Shown: positions 16,763 to 26,594 of the stretch, piece by piece
Numbering within the stretch: the stretch's first letter is position 1
Layout of the letters: each line of letters opens with the position of its first letter
NCBI GenBank assembly: GCA_947447355.1
Contig: CANFJF010000017.1
Span: forward strand, 1-56,269
Length of the DNA stretch: 56,269 nt
From: Comamonadaceae bacterium
GTDB lineage: Bacteria > Pseudomonadota > Gammaproteobacteria > Burkholderiales > Burkholderiaceae_C
Direction of reading: 5' to 3'
Program-made: the position numbers and the translations under genes
The notes under the pieces: model-generated
Database searches by the model: none
Seen by the model: only the letters and a program-made list of their open reading frames with translations
What the model was told of the DNA's origin: nothing

Positions 16763-16770
<8 letters not shown>
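16021..16770 (+). CDS. livG: Branched-chain-amino-acid-type ABC transporter ATPase (LivG-like)
   Basis: A 249-residue ATPase of the HAAT importer class. Walker A GPNGAGKTT, the LivG-typical LVRSFQISAVFPGLTVLDNV, signature ELSYGRKRALELA, Walker B VLLLDEPMAGMG and the H-loop MVEHNLSVVADLCDRVTVL are all present. The ATG at 16021 overlaps the hydrolase stop by one base; an upstream in-frame ATG at 15997 lies inside the hydrolase gene and is less likely. Part of the compact operon hydrolase-livG-livF-livH-livM-livK. The symbol names the family; the cargo may be an aromatic acid rather than an amino acid. Confidence 0.9.
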
Positions 16771-17466
<696 letters not shown>

Positions 17467-17467
<1 letters not shown>

Positions 17468-18351
17468 TGGATTCATTTATAGGCATTTCTTACCCCGCAT
17501 TGTTCGGTCAGCTGATGATCGGCTTGATCAATGGGTCGTTTTACGCCTTGCTCAGTCTGGGTCTGGCCGTTATTTTTGGCATGCTGCATGTGGTGAATTT
17601 CGCCCATGGCGCGCAGTACATGCTAGGTGCTTTTGTAGCTTGGTTTTTACTGAACAAGCTCGACATCGGTTACTGGCCTGCATTGCTGATTGCGCCCGTA
17701 ACGGTCGCCATTTTTGGCGCCCTCATTGAGCGATTTTTGCTGTCAAGGTTGAGGGGTAAGGATCCCATCTATGGGCTGCTATTGACCTTTGGTCTTGCCA
17801 TGACGCTTGAAGGCACCTTTCAGTACTTCTATGGTTCATCGGGGCGCACCTACGGTGTACCTTCAGCACTGACGGGCGGCCTTAATCTTGGCTTCATGTA
17901 CTTGCCCATCTATCGAGGTTGGGTCATCGTTGCATCGCTGATTGTTTGCGTTGCGACGTGGTGTTTGATCGAAAAGACAAAGGTTGGTATGTATTTGAGA
18001 GCTGCCACCGAGAAATCGCTGCAGACACAGTCCTTCGGCATCAATGTACCGTTGCTCATCACCCTCACGTATGCCGTGGGTGCCGGCCTCGCTGCATTCG
18101 CCGGCGTTCTTGCCGCACCTATTTACCAAGTGGGTGCGCTGATGGGGCAGAACATCATCATCGTGGTCTTTGCGATTGTTGTCATCGGCGGGATGGGGTC
18201 GATTTTTGGCGCAGTTGCAACGGCCTACCTGTTAGGACTGGTTGAGGCCATCACCAAAATTTACTATCCGCAAGGTTCAAGCATTGCGGTCTTTGTGGTT
18301 ATGGCGGTTGTCCTCATGATTCGGCCTGCCGGGTTGTTTGGAAAGGAATGA
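17467..18351 (+). CDS. livH: HAAT-family ABC transporter permease (LivH-like)
   Basis: A 294-residue inner-membrane permease with about eight hydrophobic segments. The N-terminal part QLMIGLINGSFYALLSLGLAVIFGML followed by VNFAHGAQYMLGAF is diagnostic of LivH. ATG 17467 overlaps the livF stop (TGATG); a TTG one codon upstream is a less likely start. Forms the membrane channel with LivM. Confidence 0.92.
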
Positions 18352-19325
18352 GAATGACTGATTCGTCTTCGGTCAAAAGCCCGTGGCTGGTGTCAACAGC
18401 CGTGGCCGTAGTCTGCATTGCCGGCCTAGTGCTTGCGCCCTTTTTTCTGTACCCCATACTGCTGGCCAAGCTGCTGTGTTTTGCCTTGTTTGCCTGTGCA
18501 TTTAACCTGCTGATTGGCTATGTGGGGCTTCTTTCTTTTGGCCATGCTGCCTTTTTTGGAATCGCGGCATATAGCACTGCACATGCATTGAAGGAATGGG
18601 GATTTTCTGCGGAATTTGGATTGTTGTTTGCCGTTTTGGTGTCTGCGGTAATTGGATTTTTTATGGGTCTACTGGCCATACGGCGGCAGGGAATTTACTT
18701 CTCCATGATCACGCTGGCACTGGCTCAGCTGGTGTACTTCTTTTGCCTCCAAGCACCGTTCACGCATGGTGAAGACGGTATCCAAAACGTACCCCGAGGA
18801 CTTTGGTTTGGCGTCATTGATCTCAACAACTTAACCGCACTTTATTACGTCGTCGCCACTTTATGTGTCTTGGGCTATCTTGTGATCTGGCGGGTTGTTA
18901 ACTCGCCGTTCGGCAACATTCTCAAAGCCATCCGTGAAAACGAACCTCGTGCCATATCACTCGGCTACCGCGTGCAGCGCTACAAGCTGGGTGCCTTTGT
19001 TATTTCCGCATCCCTTGCCGGACTGGCCGGTGGGCTGAAAGCGTTGGTCTTTCAGTTGGCCACACTCAATGACGTGTCGTGGTCCTTGTCGGGCGAAGTG
19101 GTGCTGATGACATTGTTGGGCGGGATCGGAACCCTTTTCGGGCCCGTCGTCGGAGCCTCACTCATCATTTCCCTCGAAAGCATGTTGGCCGGTTCTGAAT
19201 TTCCACTTCAAGTCATTCTCGGTTTGATTTTTGTGGTGTGTGTTTTGTCTTTCAGCCGTGGAATTGTGGGCGAGGCCAGCAGAATTATCAAGCGCAAAAA
19301 GAGCGTTCCGCATTCATTGCGTTGA
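18348..19325 (+). CDS. livM: HAAT-family ABC transporter permease (LivM-like)
   Basis: A 325-residue inner-membrane permease with about nine hydrophobic stretches; FNLLIGYVGLLSFGHAAFFGIAAY and LALAQLVYFF are LivM hallmarks, as is the RENEPRAISLGY cytoplasmic loop. It overlaps livH by four bases (ATGA). A second in-frame ATG at 18354 is an alternative start. Confidence 0.92.
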   Translation: MRMTDSSSVKSPWLVSTAVAVVCIAGLVLAPFFLYPILLAKLLCFALFACAFNLLIGYVGLLSFGHAAFFGIAAYSTAHALKEWGFSAEFGLLFAVLVSAVIGFFMGLLAIRRQGIYFSMITLALAQLVYFFCLQAPFTHGEDGIQNVPRGLWFGVIDLNNLTALYYVVATLCVLGYLVIWRVVNSPFGNILKAIRENEPRAISLGYRVQRYKLGAFVISASLAGLAGGLKALVFQLATLNDVSWSLSGEVVLMTLLGGIGTLFGPVVGASLIISLESMLAGSEFPLQVILGLIFVVCVLSFSRGIVGEASRIIKRKKSVPHSLR

Positions 19326-19388
19326 GTTGATTTAAGCAGCGTTAGTTAAAGTTTTTAGTTGAAGTTATAACCAAACTAGGAGACATGC

Positions 19389-20600
19389 ATGTTCAGGAAA
19401 ATTAATTTAATAGCCGCAGCTTGTGCAACCTTTGTGGCCATGCAGGCCAGTGCACAAGTGACTGACAACGTCGTAAAAATCGGTGTGCTGACCGACATGG
19501 CAGGTGTGACTGCGGACATCACAGGCAAGGGCTCACTGGTTGCCGCGCAAATGGCCGTGCAGGAGTTTGGCAGCACCGTTCTTGGCAAGCCCATCCAGGT
19601 GATCTCGGGGGATCACCAGCACAAAACTGACTTGGGTGCCTCCATCGCGCGGCAGTGGTACGACACCGACAAGGTGGACTTGATCGTTGATGTCCCGAAC
19701 TCGGCCATTGCATTGGCCGTGCAGGGAATCGCGAAGCAGGCTAAAAAACTGGTGATGTACTCGGGCGCTGGAACCACTGCGCTCACCAACGAGCAGTGCT
19801 CACCCTATGGTTTCCATTGGACTTACGACACTTACGCCATGGCGCACGGCACGGCTTCTGCTGTCGTCAAAGCGGGTGGTAAATCTTGGTTCCTGCTGGC
19901 GTCAGACTACGCCTTCGGTGCGCAACTTGCCAAAGATACTTCAGAGGTTGTTGTCGCTGAAGGTGGCAAGATTCTCGGCACCGTCAAACATCCACTCAAT
20001 CTGGCGGATTTTTCTTCCCTGTTGCTGCAAGCGCAGTCATCTGGCTCCAACGTGATTGGCATCGCCAACGCAGGCAACGACACCATCAATGCGATCAAGC
20101 AGGCGGGTGAATTTGGCATCACGCAAAAGGGGCAGAACTTGGCTGCCATGATCTTGATGATCAATGACGTTCATAGCTTGGGTTTACCTGCTGCGCAAGG
20201 GACTTACCTCACTACGGCATCTTATTGGGACATGAACGCTAAAACCAGAACCTGGTCGAAAGCCTTCATGGAAAAAACGGGCGCTATGCCGTCCATGCTC
20301 CAAGCGGGTGTCTACGGTTCAGTGCTCCACTACCTCAAGGCCGTCAAAGCCGCAGGGACAGATGATGCCGACAAAGTTGCAGCCGCCATGCGTACCATGC
20401 CCATCAATGACGCCTTCACTGAAAATGCAGTCATCCGTGCAGATGGCCGTGTGTTGCGCGACATGTATCTTGCCAAAGTTAAAACGCCATCAGCGTCCAA
20501 ATATGCTTGGGACTACTTCGAGATTGTTCGCAAGATTCCCGCTGTGGATTCGGTCATGCCGTTGTCTGCCAGCAAGTGTCCTTTGGTTGCGAAGAAATAA
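19389..20600 (+). CDS. livK: HAAT-family ABC transporter periplasmic binding protein (LivK-like)
   Basis: A 403-residue type I periplasmic binding protein with a Sec signal peptide (residues 1-22, cleavage near ASA-QV). VVKIGVLTDMAG, the first strand of the Peripla_BP_6 fold, and VDLIVDVPNSAIALAVQGIAKQAKKLVMYSG identify it. TAGGAGA precedes the ATG, and the 63-base gap to livM suggests that it can also be made at higher level. Homologues bind branched-chain amino acids, amides or aromatic acids (for example benzoate-type ligands); the linked decarboxylase and monooxygenase genes favour an aromatic ligand here. Confidence 0.9.
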   Translation: MFRKINLIAAACATFVAMQASAQVTDNVVKIGVLTDMAGVTADITGKGSLVAAQMAVQEFGSTVLGKPIQVISGDHQHKTDLGASIARQWYDTDKVDLIVDVPNSAIALAVQGIAKQAKKLVMYSGAGTTALTNEQCSPYGFHWTYDTYAMAHGTASAVVKAGGKSWFLLASDYAFGAQLAKDTSEVVVAEGGKILGTVKHPLNLADFSSLLLQAQSSGSNVIGIANAGNDTINAIKQAGEFGITQKGQNLAAMILMINDVHSLGLPAAQGTYLTTASYWDMNAKTRTWSKAFMEKTGAMPSMLQAGVYGSVLHYLKAVKAAGTDDADKVAAAMRTMPINDAFTENAVIRADGRVLRDMYLAKVKTPSASKYAWDYFEIVRKIPAVDSVMPLSASKCPLVAKK

Positions 20601-20676
20601 AATTGATGAAAATGAGCTGGCTTTCAAACATCGATGCATTGTTGAACGTCAGCTCGTACTAACCCCCCACTCTTCC

Positions 20677-20880
20677 TCAAGACTCACCCCTAAGACATTC
20701 AGCTTTTTTAGCATATGAATCTCTGCGTTTAGCTGCCTTCGCTGCGGTTTCAATCGCCGCCTGAAGGGCCTTGGGGCCCCTTTTTTCAACCGCTTTGATC
20801 AATTCGAATTTATGAGTCGCATCTGCCTGCGCCCTCTTGAAAGAGGCGATGAGTTCAGCAGGGGCAACAAATTGATTCAC
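20677..20880 (-). CDS. Hypothetical 67-residue helical protein (doubtful)
   Basis: A GTG-started frame (AAGGA six bases upstream) for a basic, Ala/Lys-rich, probably helical polypeptide. Not recognised. It lies 76 bases behind the small membrane protein gene on the same strand. The frame is open for another 27 codons upstream without an ATG, so the true start is uncertain or this is a remnant. A stem with a T-run on the opposite strand at 20764-20786 overlaps it, which weakens the case. Confidence 0.3.
   Translation of the reverse strand: MNQFVAPAELIASFKRAQADATHKFELIKAVEKRGPKALQAAIETAAKAAKRRDSYAKKAECLRGES
20764..20786 (+). terminator. Possible terminator of the hydrolase-liv operon
   Basis: AAGGGCC (20764-20770) can pair with GGCCCCTT (20775-20782) with one bulged C and a TTGG loop, followed by further T residues (T6 in total from 20781). 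It is 164 bases beyond the livK stop and is the first stem plus T-run found there. Overlap with a doubtful minus-strand frame makes it ambiguous. Confidence 0.4.
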
Positions 20881-20956
20881 AGGGTCCTTATTGTCTAAAG
20901 CGCTATCTTCTGCGCTTTTTAGCGTTGATGGTCCACAACCACTGCCTCAACAACGT

Positions 20957-21133
20957 TCAGCGAAAACGCTCAACCGTCAAGACTGCAAAAAAACCAAACG
21001 CTGAGACCAGCGTCCACTTCAAAATCAGCAGGCCGTAACGCTTGAAACGGATCTGCCCGGTGATGGCAAATAGCGCAAAACAAGCGCCTGCCGCCAACAT
21101 GAGCAAGATGAGCAGCCAACGAAAAAGCAACAT
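20957..21133 (-). CDS. Small two-span membrane protein behind lpxC (58 residues)
   Basis: ATG at 21133 and TGA at 20959-20957 give 58 residues. There are two hydrophobic segments (about 3-24, LFRWLLILLMLAAGACFALF, and 35-53, LLILKWTLVSAFGFFAVLT) linked by a short basic loop with QIRFKRYG, and the protein ends ERFR. The loop is positively charged, consistent with both ends periplasmic and the loop cytoplasmic, or a hairpin. It follows the lpxC stop by 26 bases on the same strand and is probably co-transcribed with it. I recognise no named family; too short to be picked up by a 60-residue cut-off. Confidence 0.7.
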   Translation of the reverse strand: MLLFRWLLILLMLAAGACFALFAITGQIRFKRYGLLILKWTLVSAFGFFAVLTVERFR

Positions 21134-21159
21134 GGTGAAGCCTCAGCGTGAAGCGCCGT

Positions 21160-22083
21160 TTACCAAGCCGGCGCGAGTTGCGCCAGGCCTTTGGGCGCGG
21201 TTTTGTCATCAGTGAAGCTGACGATGTCATAGGCCTCGGGGTGCGCCAGCAACTCGCGCAACAGCAGGTTGTTCATCGCATGGCCAGAGCGGAAAGCGCT
21301 GTAAGCAGCCAGCAATGGTTTGCCCAGCAAATACAGGTCACCCATGGCGTCCAATATCTTGTGTTTGACGAACTCGTCGTTGTAGCGCAGGCCTTCTGTG
21401 TTGAGCACCTTGTAGTCGTCCATGACGATGGCATTGTCGAGGCCGCCGCCGAGTGCCAAGCCGTTGGCCCGCATCATCTCCACGTCTTTGGTGAAGCCGA
21501 AAGTACGAGCCCGTGCGATGTCGCGAATATACGAATCGCTGCCCATGTCGAACTCGACCCGCTGGCCGGTGGAATCCACCGCCGGGTGGTCAAAATCAAT
21601 CTCGAAGCTGAGCTTGTAGCCCTCGTACGGACTCAGACGCGCCCACTTGGTGCTGGCGCCCTCACCTTCGCGGACTTCGACCGGCTTGATCACGCGCACA
21701 AACTTTTTGGGCACCTCTTGCAAGGCGATGCCAGCCGACTGCAGCAAAAACACAAACGAGGCCGCCGAACCATCCAGAATAGGCACCTCTTCAGCGGTGA
21801 TGTCGATGTACAGGTTGTCAATGCCGAGGCCAGCGCAAGCCGACATCAGATGCTCAACCGTGAACACTTTGGCGTTCCCGCTGGAAATGGTCGAGGCCAT
21901 GCGGGTGTCGGTTACTGCTACGGCTGACACCACAATGTCCACCGGCTTCGGCAGATCAACCCGCCGAAAAACGATGCCTGTGTCGGGCGGTGCGGGCCTG
22001 AGCGTTAACTCAACGCGCTGGCCGCTGTGCAGGCCAACACCCACCGCTTTGGTCAGGGATTTGAGAGTTCTTTGAGCCAGCAT
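21160..22083 (-). CDS. lpxC: UDP-3-O-acyl-N-acetylglucosamine deacetylase LpxC
   Basis: Zinc deacetylase that commits UDP-acyl-GlcNAc to lipid A synthesis. The 307-residue protein starts [23 protein letters not shown], a near-universal LpxC N-terminus, and has the zinc-ligand regions [16 protein letters not shown] and [21 protein letters not shown]. Length matches E. coli (305). It is the last classical member of the division/cell-wall cluster, 111 bases behind ftsZ, with a perfect stem-loop between them. secA, which often follows lpxC, is not here: the catabolic island begins instead. Confidence 0.97.
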   Translation of the reverse strand: MLAQRTLKSLTKAVGVGLHSGQRVELTLRPAPPDTGIVFRRVDLPKPVDIVVSAVAVTDTRMASTISSGNAKVFTVEHLMSACAGLGIDNLYIDITAEEVPILDGSAASFVFLLQSAGIALQEVPKKFVRVIKPVEVREGEGASTKWARLSPYEGYKLSFEIDFDHPAVDSTGQRVEFDMGSDSYIRDIARARTFGFTKDVEMMRANGLALGGGLDNAIVMDDYKVLNTEGLRYNDEFVKHKILDAMGDLYLLGKPLLAAYSAFRSGHAMNNLLLRELLAHPEAYDIVSFTDDKTAPKGLAQLAPAW

Positions 22084-22146
22084 GTACTTATTTTAATTTG
22101 CACAAAAAATCTGCGTATAAACAAGGACTTACTGTTTCACAGCCCC

Positions 22147-22173
22147 GCGTTCACGCCATCACGGCGTGAACGC
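22147..22173 (-). other. Perfect stem-loop between ftsZ and lpxC
   Basis: GCGTTCACGCC (22147-22157) and GGCGTGAACGC (22163-22173) form an 11-bp perfect stem with a 5-base loop, 22 bases behind the ftsZ stop. There is no T-run on the minus strand, so it is not a standard intrinsic terminator; it may stabilise the ftsZ 3' end, pause polymerase or act as a leader element for lpxC. Confidence 0.6.
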
Positions 22174-22194
22174 AAAGTCCGCAAAGCGTCAAGT

Positions 22195-23430
22195 TCAATC
22201 AGCTTGCTTGCGCAAAAATGCCGGGATCTCGAAATCATCCATGCCGCCCGATGCCAAAGCATCGACCTTTGCCGCAGCTTGCGTGCGGTTGGTACGCCAA
22301 ACGCTCGGCACGGCCATGTTGCCGTAGTCATGCTGTGTCGGACTGGCCGGTTGAGCGTTGGTGCTGGCGTTATAGGTTTGACCTGCATTGCCAACAGCCA
22401 TGTTCAGTACGGGTAAGTTGTCAGTACCGGTCCGCAGCACTTGCAGCGGTGGGGCTGTGCGTCGAATCGACTGACGGCTCAAGCCGGTAGCGACTACCGT
22501 GACGCGAATTTCGTCGCCCAAGTTGTCGTCGTAGGCAGTGCCGTAAATCACATGCGCTTCAGGCGAAGCGTAAGCGCGAATGGTGTTCATGGCCAGTTTC
22601 GATTCGCTCAATTTGAGCGAGCCTTTGGCAGCGGTGATCAAGACCAAAACACCTTTGGCGCCAGACAGGTCAATGCCTTCTAGCAGAGGGCAAGCAACCG
22701 CCTGCTCCGCGGCGATGCGTGCACGATCTGGGCCGCTGGCCACGGCAGTGCCCATCATGGCTTTACCGGGTTCACCCATGACGGTCCGGACGTCTTCAAA
22801 GTCGACGTTGACATGGCCTGGTACGTTGATGATCTCGGCAATACCACCGACTGCATTTTTCAACACGTCGTTGGCATGTGCAAAGGCTTCGTCTTGGGTG
22901 ATGTCATCGCCCAAGACGTCGAGCAATTTTTCATTCAGCACGACGATCAGGGAATCAACGTTGGCCTCGAGTTCAGCCAGACCGCTGTCGGCATTCGTCA
23001 TGCGACGGCCGCCTTCCCAGTCGAACGGCTTGGTGACCACGCCGACAGTGAGAATGCCCATTTCTTTGGCGATACGAGCGATCACTGGCGCAGCGCCGGT
23101 GCCGGTACCCCCACCCATACCGGCAGTGATGAACAACATGTGCGCGCCAGCGATGGCCTCGCGAATGTCGTCCACAGCGAGTTCAGCCGCATCGCGACCT
23201 TTTTCAGGTTTGCTGCCTGCACCAAGGCCACTGCTACCCAGTTGGATGGCCTTGTGTGCGGTGCCACGACCCAGCGCTTGCGCGTCGGTGTTAGCGCAGA
23301 TGAATTCAACGCCTTGCACGCCGCTTTCAATCATGTGTTCAACGGCATTACCGCCGCCGCCGCCGACGCCGATCACCTTGATCAAGGTGCCTTGGTTGAA
23401 CTCTTCAATCTCGATCATTTCGATGCTCAT
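22195..23430 (-). CDS. ftsZ: Cell division protein FtsZ
   Basis: Tubulin-like GTPase that forms the division ring. The 411-residue protein has the nucleotide-binding GGGGGNAVEHMI and tubulin signature GGGTGTGAAPVIA, the T7-loop region with NVDFEDVRTVM, a variable Ala/Thr/Gln-rich linker (about 315-395) and the conserved C-terminal peptide DDFEIPAFLRKQAD that binds FtsA/ZipA. A strong AGGAGG precedes the ATG. The 138-base gap to ftsA, the largest in the cluster apart from the ends, is AT-rich near the gene and may hold a dedicated ftsZ promoter. Confidence 0.98.
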   Translation of the reverse strand: MSIEMIEIEEFNQGTLIKVIGVGGGGGNAVEHMIESGVQGVEFICANTDAQALGRGTAHKAIQLGSSGLGAGSKPEKGRDAAELAVDDIREAIAGAHMLFITAGMGGGTGTGAAPVIARIAKEMGILTVGVVTKPFDWEGGRRMTNADSGLAELEANVDSLIVVLNEKLLDVLGDDITQDEAFAHANDVLKNAVGGIAEIINVPGHVNVDFEDVRTVMGEPGKAMMGTAVASGPDRARIAAEQAVACPLLEGIDLSGAKGVLVLITAAKGSLKLSESKLAMNTIRAYASPEAHVIYGTAYDDNLGDEIRVTVVATGLSRQSIRRTAPPLQVLRTGTDNLPVLNMAVGNAGQTYNASTNAQPASPTQHDYGNMAVPSVWRTNRTQAAAKVDALASGGMDDFEIPAFLRKQAD

Positions 23431-23568
23431 GGGAGCCTCCTATTTATATTGCAGTTGCTTAGATTTAAATAATTTTTCAGTGTCAGCATGATTTTTATGA
23501 CGGCGGGTCAGCCCCTCCCGAATGTGTAGGACAAGATGAGGATCGGCGTTGCATTGAAAAATGAATCA

Positions 23569-24798
23569 TCAGAAGTTCCCCACCAGCCAGTCTTTGACCT
23601 TGCCGAAAGCGTTGTGCATGCTGCCCGCTTTTTGCGAGACTTTGTAGCCGCGCATACGTGCCAGCCGGGCTTCTTCCAGCAGGCCCATCACGGTGGCGGC
23701 ACGGGCTTGCGCAACCATGTCGGACAGCGCACTGGAATAGCGCGGCATGCCGCGCCTGACCGGCTTCAAAAAGATGTCTTCACCGAGCTCGACCATGCCA
23801 GGCATGACCGCACTGCCGCCAGTGATGACGATGCCCGAAGACAGCACTTCCTCGTAGCCTGATTCGCGGATGACCTGCTGCACCAGCGAGTAAATTTCTT
23901 CGATGCGTGGCTCGATCACACCGGCCAGCGCTTGGCGACTCAGCATGCGCGGTCCACGGTCGCCTAGGCCAGGCACTTCGACTTGCCGCTCGGGGTCAGC
24001 CAGCAGCTGCTTGGCGCAACCATTTTCAACCTTGATGTCTTCGGCGTCCTTGGTCGGGGTGCGCAGCGCCATGGCGATGTCGCTGGTGATCAAATCACCA
24101 GCAATCGGGATCACCGCGGTGTGCCGAATGGCGCCGCCCGTGAAGATCGCCACATCGGTGGTGCCGGCGCCGATATCGACCATCGCCACGCCTAATTCGC
24201 GTTCGTCTTGCGTCAACACCGCGAGGCTGGACGCCAGCGGATTGAGCATCAACTGGTCAACTTCAAGACCGCAGCGGCGAACACACTTGATGATGTTTTC
24301 AGCAGCGCTTTGTGCCCCAGTGACAATGTGAATTTTGGCTTCCAGCCGGATCCCGCTCATGCCAATCGGCTCACGCACATCTTGCCCGTCGATCACAAAC
24401 TCTTGCGGTTCGACCAACAGCAAACGCTGGTCGGTTGAGATGTTGATGGCCTTGGCTGTTTCAATCACCCGGGCGACGTCGGCCTGGCTGACTTCCTTGT
24501 CTTTGACCGCCACCATGCCACTTGAGTTGATCCCGCGAATATGGCTGCCCGTGATGCCGGTGTAGACGCGGCCAATCTTGCAATCCGCCATCAGCTCGGC
24601 TTCTTTCAACGCCTGCTGAATGCTCTGCACGGTGGCGTCGATGTTGACGACCACGCCGCGCTTGAGACCGCTGCTGGCCGCGATGCCGAGGCCCGCCAGT
24701 TTGAGCTCCCCATTGAGCAATATTTCGGCGACCACCACCATCACTTTGCTGGTGCCGATGTCGAGTCCGACAACCAGATCTTTGTATTCTTTGGCCAT
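23569..24798 (-). CDS. ftsA: Cell division protein FtsA
   Basis: Actin-like ATPase that tethers FtsZ to the membrane and recruits the divisome. The 409 residues start VVGLDIGTSKV (phosphate-1 loop) and contain MVDIGAGTTDVAIF and GIVITGGSAVMPGM; the C-terminus ends in the amphipathic membrane-targeting helix VKDWLVGNF. It lies 12 bases behind ftsQ. Confidence 0.97.
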   Translation of the reverse strand: MAKEYKDLVVGLDIGTSKVMVVVAEILLNGELKLAGLGIAASSGLKRGVVVNIDATVQSIQQALKEAELMADCKIGRVYTGITGSHIRGINSSGMVAVKDKEVSQADVARVIETAKAINISTDQRLLLVEPQEFVIDGQDVREPIGMSGIRLEAKIHIVTGAQSAAENIIKCVRRCGLEVDQLMLNPLASSLAVLTQDERELGVAMVDIGAGTTDVAIFTGGAIRHTAVIPIAGDLITSDIAMALRTPTKDAEDIKVENGCAKQLLADPERQVEVPGLGDRGPRMLSRQALAGVIEPRIEEIYSLVQQVIRESGYEEVLSSGIVITGGSAVMPGMVELGEDIFLKPVRRGMPRYSSALSDMVAQARAATVMGLLEEARLARMRGYKVSQKAGSMHNAFGKVKDWLVGNF

Positions 24799-24810
24799 AG
24801 TCCTTAAACC

Positions 24811-25611
24811 TTATTTCTTCTTCTGTTTATCGCCGACGGCAACCGTCGTGACACCGCGCAACTTGATCGCATAACCATTGGGGTAGCGCAAATCTGCTGA
24901 CTGCAGATTGCGGCCAAACTTGGAGGAGGTTTGCGCCACAGTCAGGACGAAACGCTCCACCCTGGCTTGAATATCAGCCGGACTGCCCAAGCCCATTTCA
25001 ATCACACCTCCGCCGTCCAACATGGCACGCCAGCTCCCGCGGTTGGTTAACGCCATCTCTGTCAATGTGATGTCTAGCTTTTCGAGCACCGGTGCCACCG
25101 CTCGATACCCTTGCAACACCAGTGCAGACTGCCCTTTAGGGCCGTTCAGCAATGGCAAGTCTTCTGCATCCATATCGCCTTGGTTGACTTCAAAAATTTC
25201 GCCAAAATTATTCACCAGTTGCACATCGGCCGCGGTGCCCCAAAAAGCCACTGCCTGATGTTCTTGCAGCTCGACGCGAAGGCCGTCCGGAAACTCACGC
25301 CGCACCACCGCATAACGAACCCAGGGAACGTTCTCAAATGCTTTGCGGGTACGCGCAATATCCAGCGTGAAAAAATTACCCGCCAACTTGGGCGCGACAT
25401 TCGCCCGCAAGGTTGCTGCGTTGTTGTGCGCCAATTCGTTTTCAACATGAATGGCCTTCAGGCTGAAGACGGACTGCTTCGCCAACCAGCCAGCCAGAAC
25501 GGTCAGGGACAGTGCAGCAAACACCAGCAGCAAAGCAAGGGCCGCATTGTTCATCAGTCTGACGTCGAGCGGCATGGCTTTGATGAGTGGTGCGCGTTTG
25601 GTGCGGCTCAT
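24811..25611 (-). CDS. ftsQ: Cell division protein FtsQ
   Basis: Bitopic divisome protein linking FtsB/FtsL to the ring. The 266-residue product from ATG 25611 has a cytoplasmic N-terminus, one membrane span (about residues 22-43, [21 protein letters not shown]), a POTRA domain beginning [15 protein letters not shown] and the FtsQ beta domain with [36 protein letters not shown] 25611 overlaps the ddlB stop by four bases; a frame extension upstream lies wholly inside ddlB and is rejected. Confidence 0.95.
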   Translation of the reverse strand: MSRTKRAPLIKAMPLDVRLMNNAALALLLVFAALSLTVLAGWLAKQSVFSLKAIHVENELAHNNAATLRANVAPKLAGNFFTLDIARTRKAFENVPWVRYAVVRREFPDGLRVELQEHQAVAFWGTAADVQLVNNFGEIFEVNQGDMDAEDLPLLNGPKGQSALVLQGYRAVAPVLEKLDITLTEMALTNRGSWRAMLDGGGVIEMGLGSPADIQARVERFVLTVAQTSSKFGRNLQSADLRYPNGYAIKLRGVTTVAVGDKQKKK

Positions 25612-26594
25612 ACACTGTGACCCACGCTCAACGGTGCCGGTTGATGATCCAGACTGGCACTTTGCAACACGGCCAAGCACAGTGCTTCATACGAGATGCC
25701 AGCTGCACGTGCCGACATCGGCACCAGTGAATGACTGGTCATACCCGGCGAGGTGTTCAACTCCAGCAAATACGGCTGTCGCGTTACCGCGTCGATCATC
25801 ACGTCAGCGCGCGCCCAACCACGGCAATTCAAGGTCTTGTAAGCCGCCAACACCAATTGCTGAATGGCAGCTTCTTCTCCTGCCGGCAAACCGCAGGGGA
25901 CGATGTACTGCGTGGTGTCGGTGAAGTATTTGTTTTGGTAGTCGTAGTTGCCTTCAGGGGCGACGATGCGGATGACCGGCAACGCCCGCGCATCAGCACC
26001 GAAACCGAGGACCGGGCAAGTGACTTCATCACCACTGATGAACTGCTCGCACAGAATGTCGGCGTCGAGTTGCGCGGCTTGTGCCACGGCGTCGGCCATC
26101 TGACTGGCTTGGGTGACTTTGGTCAAGCCGATCGACGAACCTTCTCGTGCCGGTTTGACGATCAGCGGCAGGCCCAAGGTGTCGGGCACGGCCATCACAT
26201 CCGCTGAAATGTAATCACCCCGGCGCAATAAAACATAACGCGGTGTGCTCAAGCCGTCAGCCAGCCAGATCCGTTTGGTCATGACCTTGTCGATGCAGAT
26301 GCTCGACGCCATGACGCCGGAGCCTGTGTAGGGCATGCCCAGTAATTCGAGTGCGCCTTGCACTGTGCCATCTTCACCGAAGCGACCGTGCAAGGTGATG
26401 AAACAGCGCGCAAACCCTTCGGATTTGAGGTCGTTCAGAGGGCGTTCGGCGGGATCAAAAGCATGAGCATCAACGCCTTGCGACAGCAAAGCGGCTAAAA
26501 CACCCCGACCCGACATGAACGAAATCTCACGCTCGGCAGAGTGCCCACCCATCAAAACCGCGACTTTACCGAAAACGCTTGGATCAGTGCGCAT
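25608..26594 (-). CDS. ddlB: D-alanine--D-alanine ligase
   Basis: ATP-grasp enzyme that joins two D-Ala for the peptidoglycan stem peptide. The 328 residues start near [20 protein letters not shown] (N-terminal Ddl signature) and contain [19 protein letters not shown] and the metal-binding [17 protein letters not shown]. The ATG at 26594 overlaps the murC end by 11 bases; the longer open frame upstream lies inside murC. Confidence 0.96.
   Translation of the reverse strand: MRTDPSVFGKVAVLMGGHSAEREISFMSGRGVLAALLSQGVDAHAFDPAERPLNDLKSEGFARCFITLHGRFGEDGTVQGALELLGMPYTGSGVMASSICIDKVMTKRIWLADGLSTPRYVLLRRGDYISADVMAVPDTLGLPLIVKPAREGSSIGLTKVTQASQMADAVAQAAQLDADILCEQFISGDEVTCPVLGFGADARALPVIRIVAPEGNYDYQNKYFTDTTQYIVPCGLPAGEEAAIQQLVLAAYKTLNCRGWARADVMIDAVTRQPYLLELNTSPGMTSHSLVPMSARAAGISYEALCLAVLQSASLDHQPAPLSVGHSV

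Noticed and set aside
20970-21230. 86-codon minus-strand frame overlapping the start of the small membrane protein
   Set aside because: Starts inside lpxC in another frame and overlaps the better-supported 58-residue membrane protein.
21148-21927. 259-codon frame opposite lpxC
   Set aside because: Antisense shadow; the reverse frame encodes full-length LpxC.
22580-23491. Long open frames opposite ftsZ
   Set aside because: Antisense shadow of ftsZ; low-complexity Ser/Pro-rich translation, no start signal.
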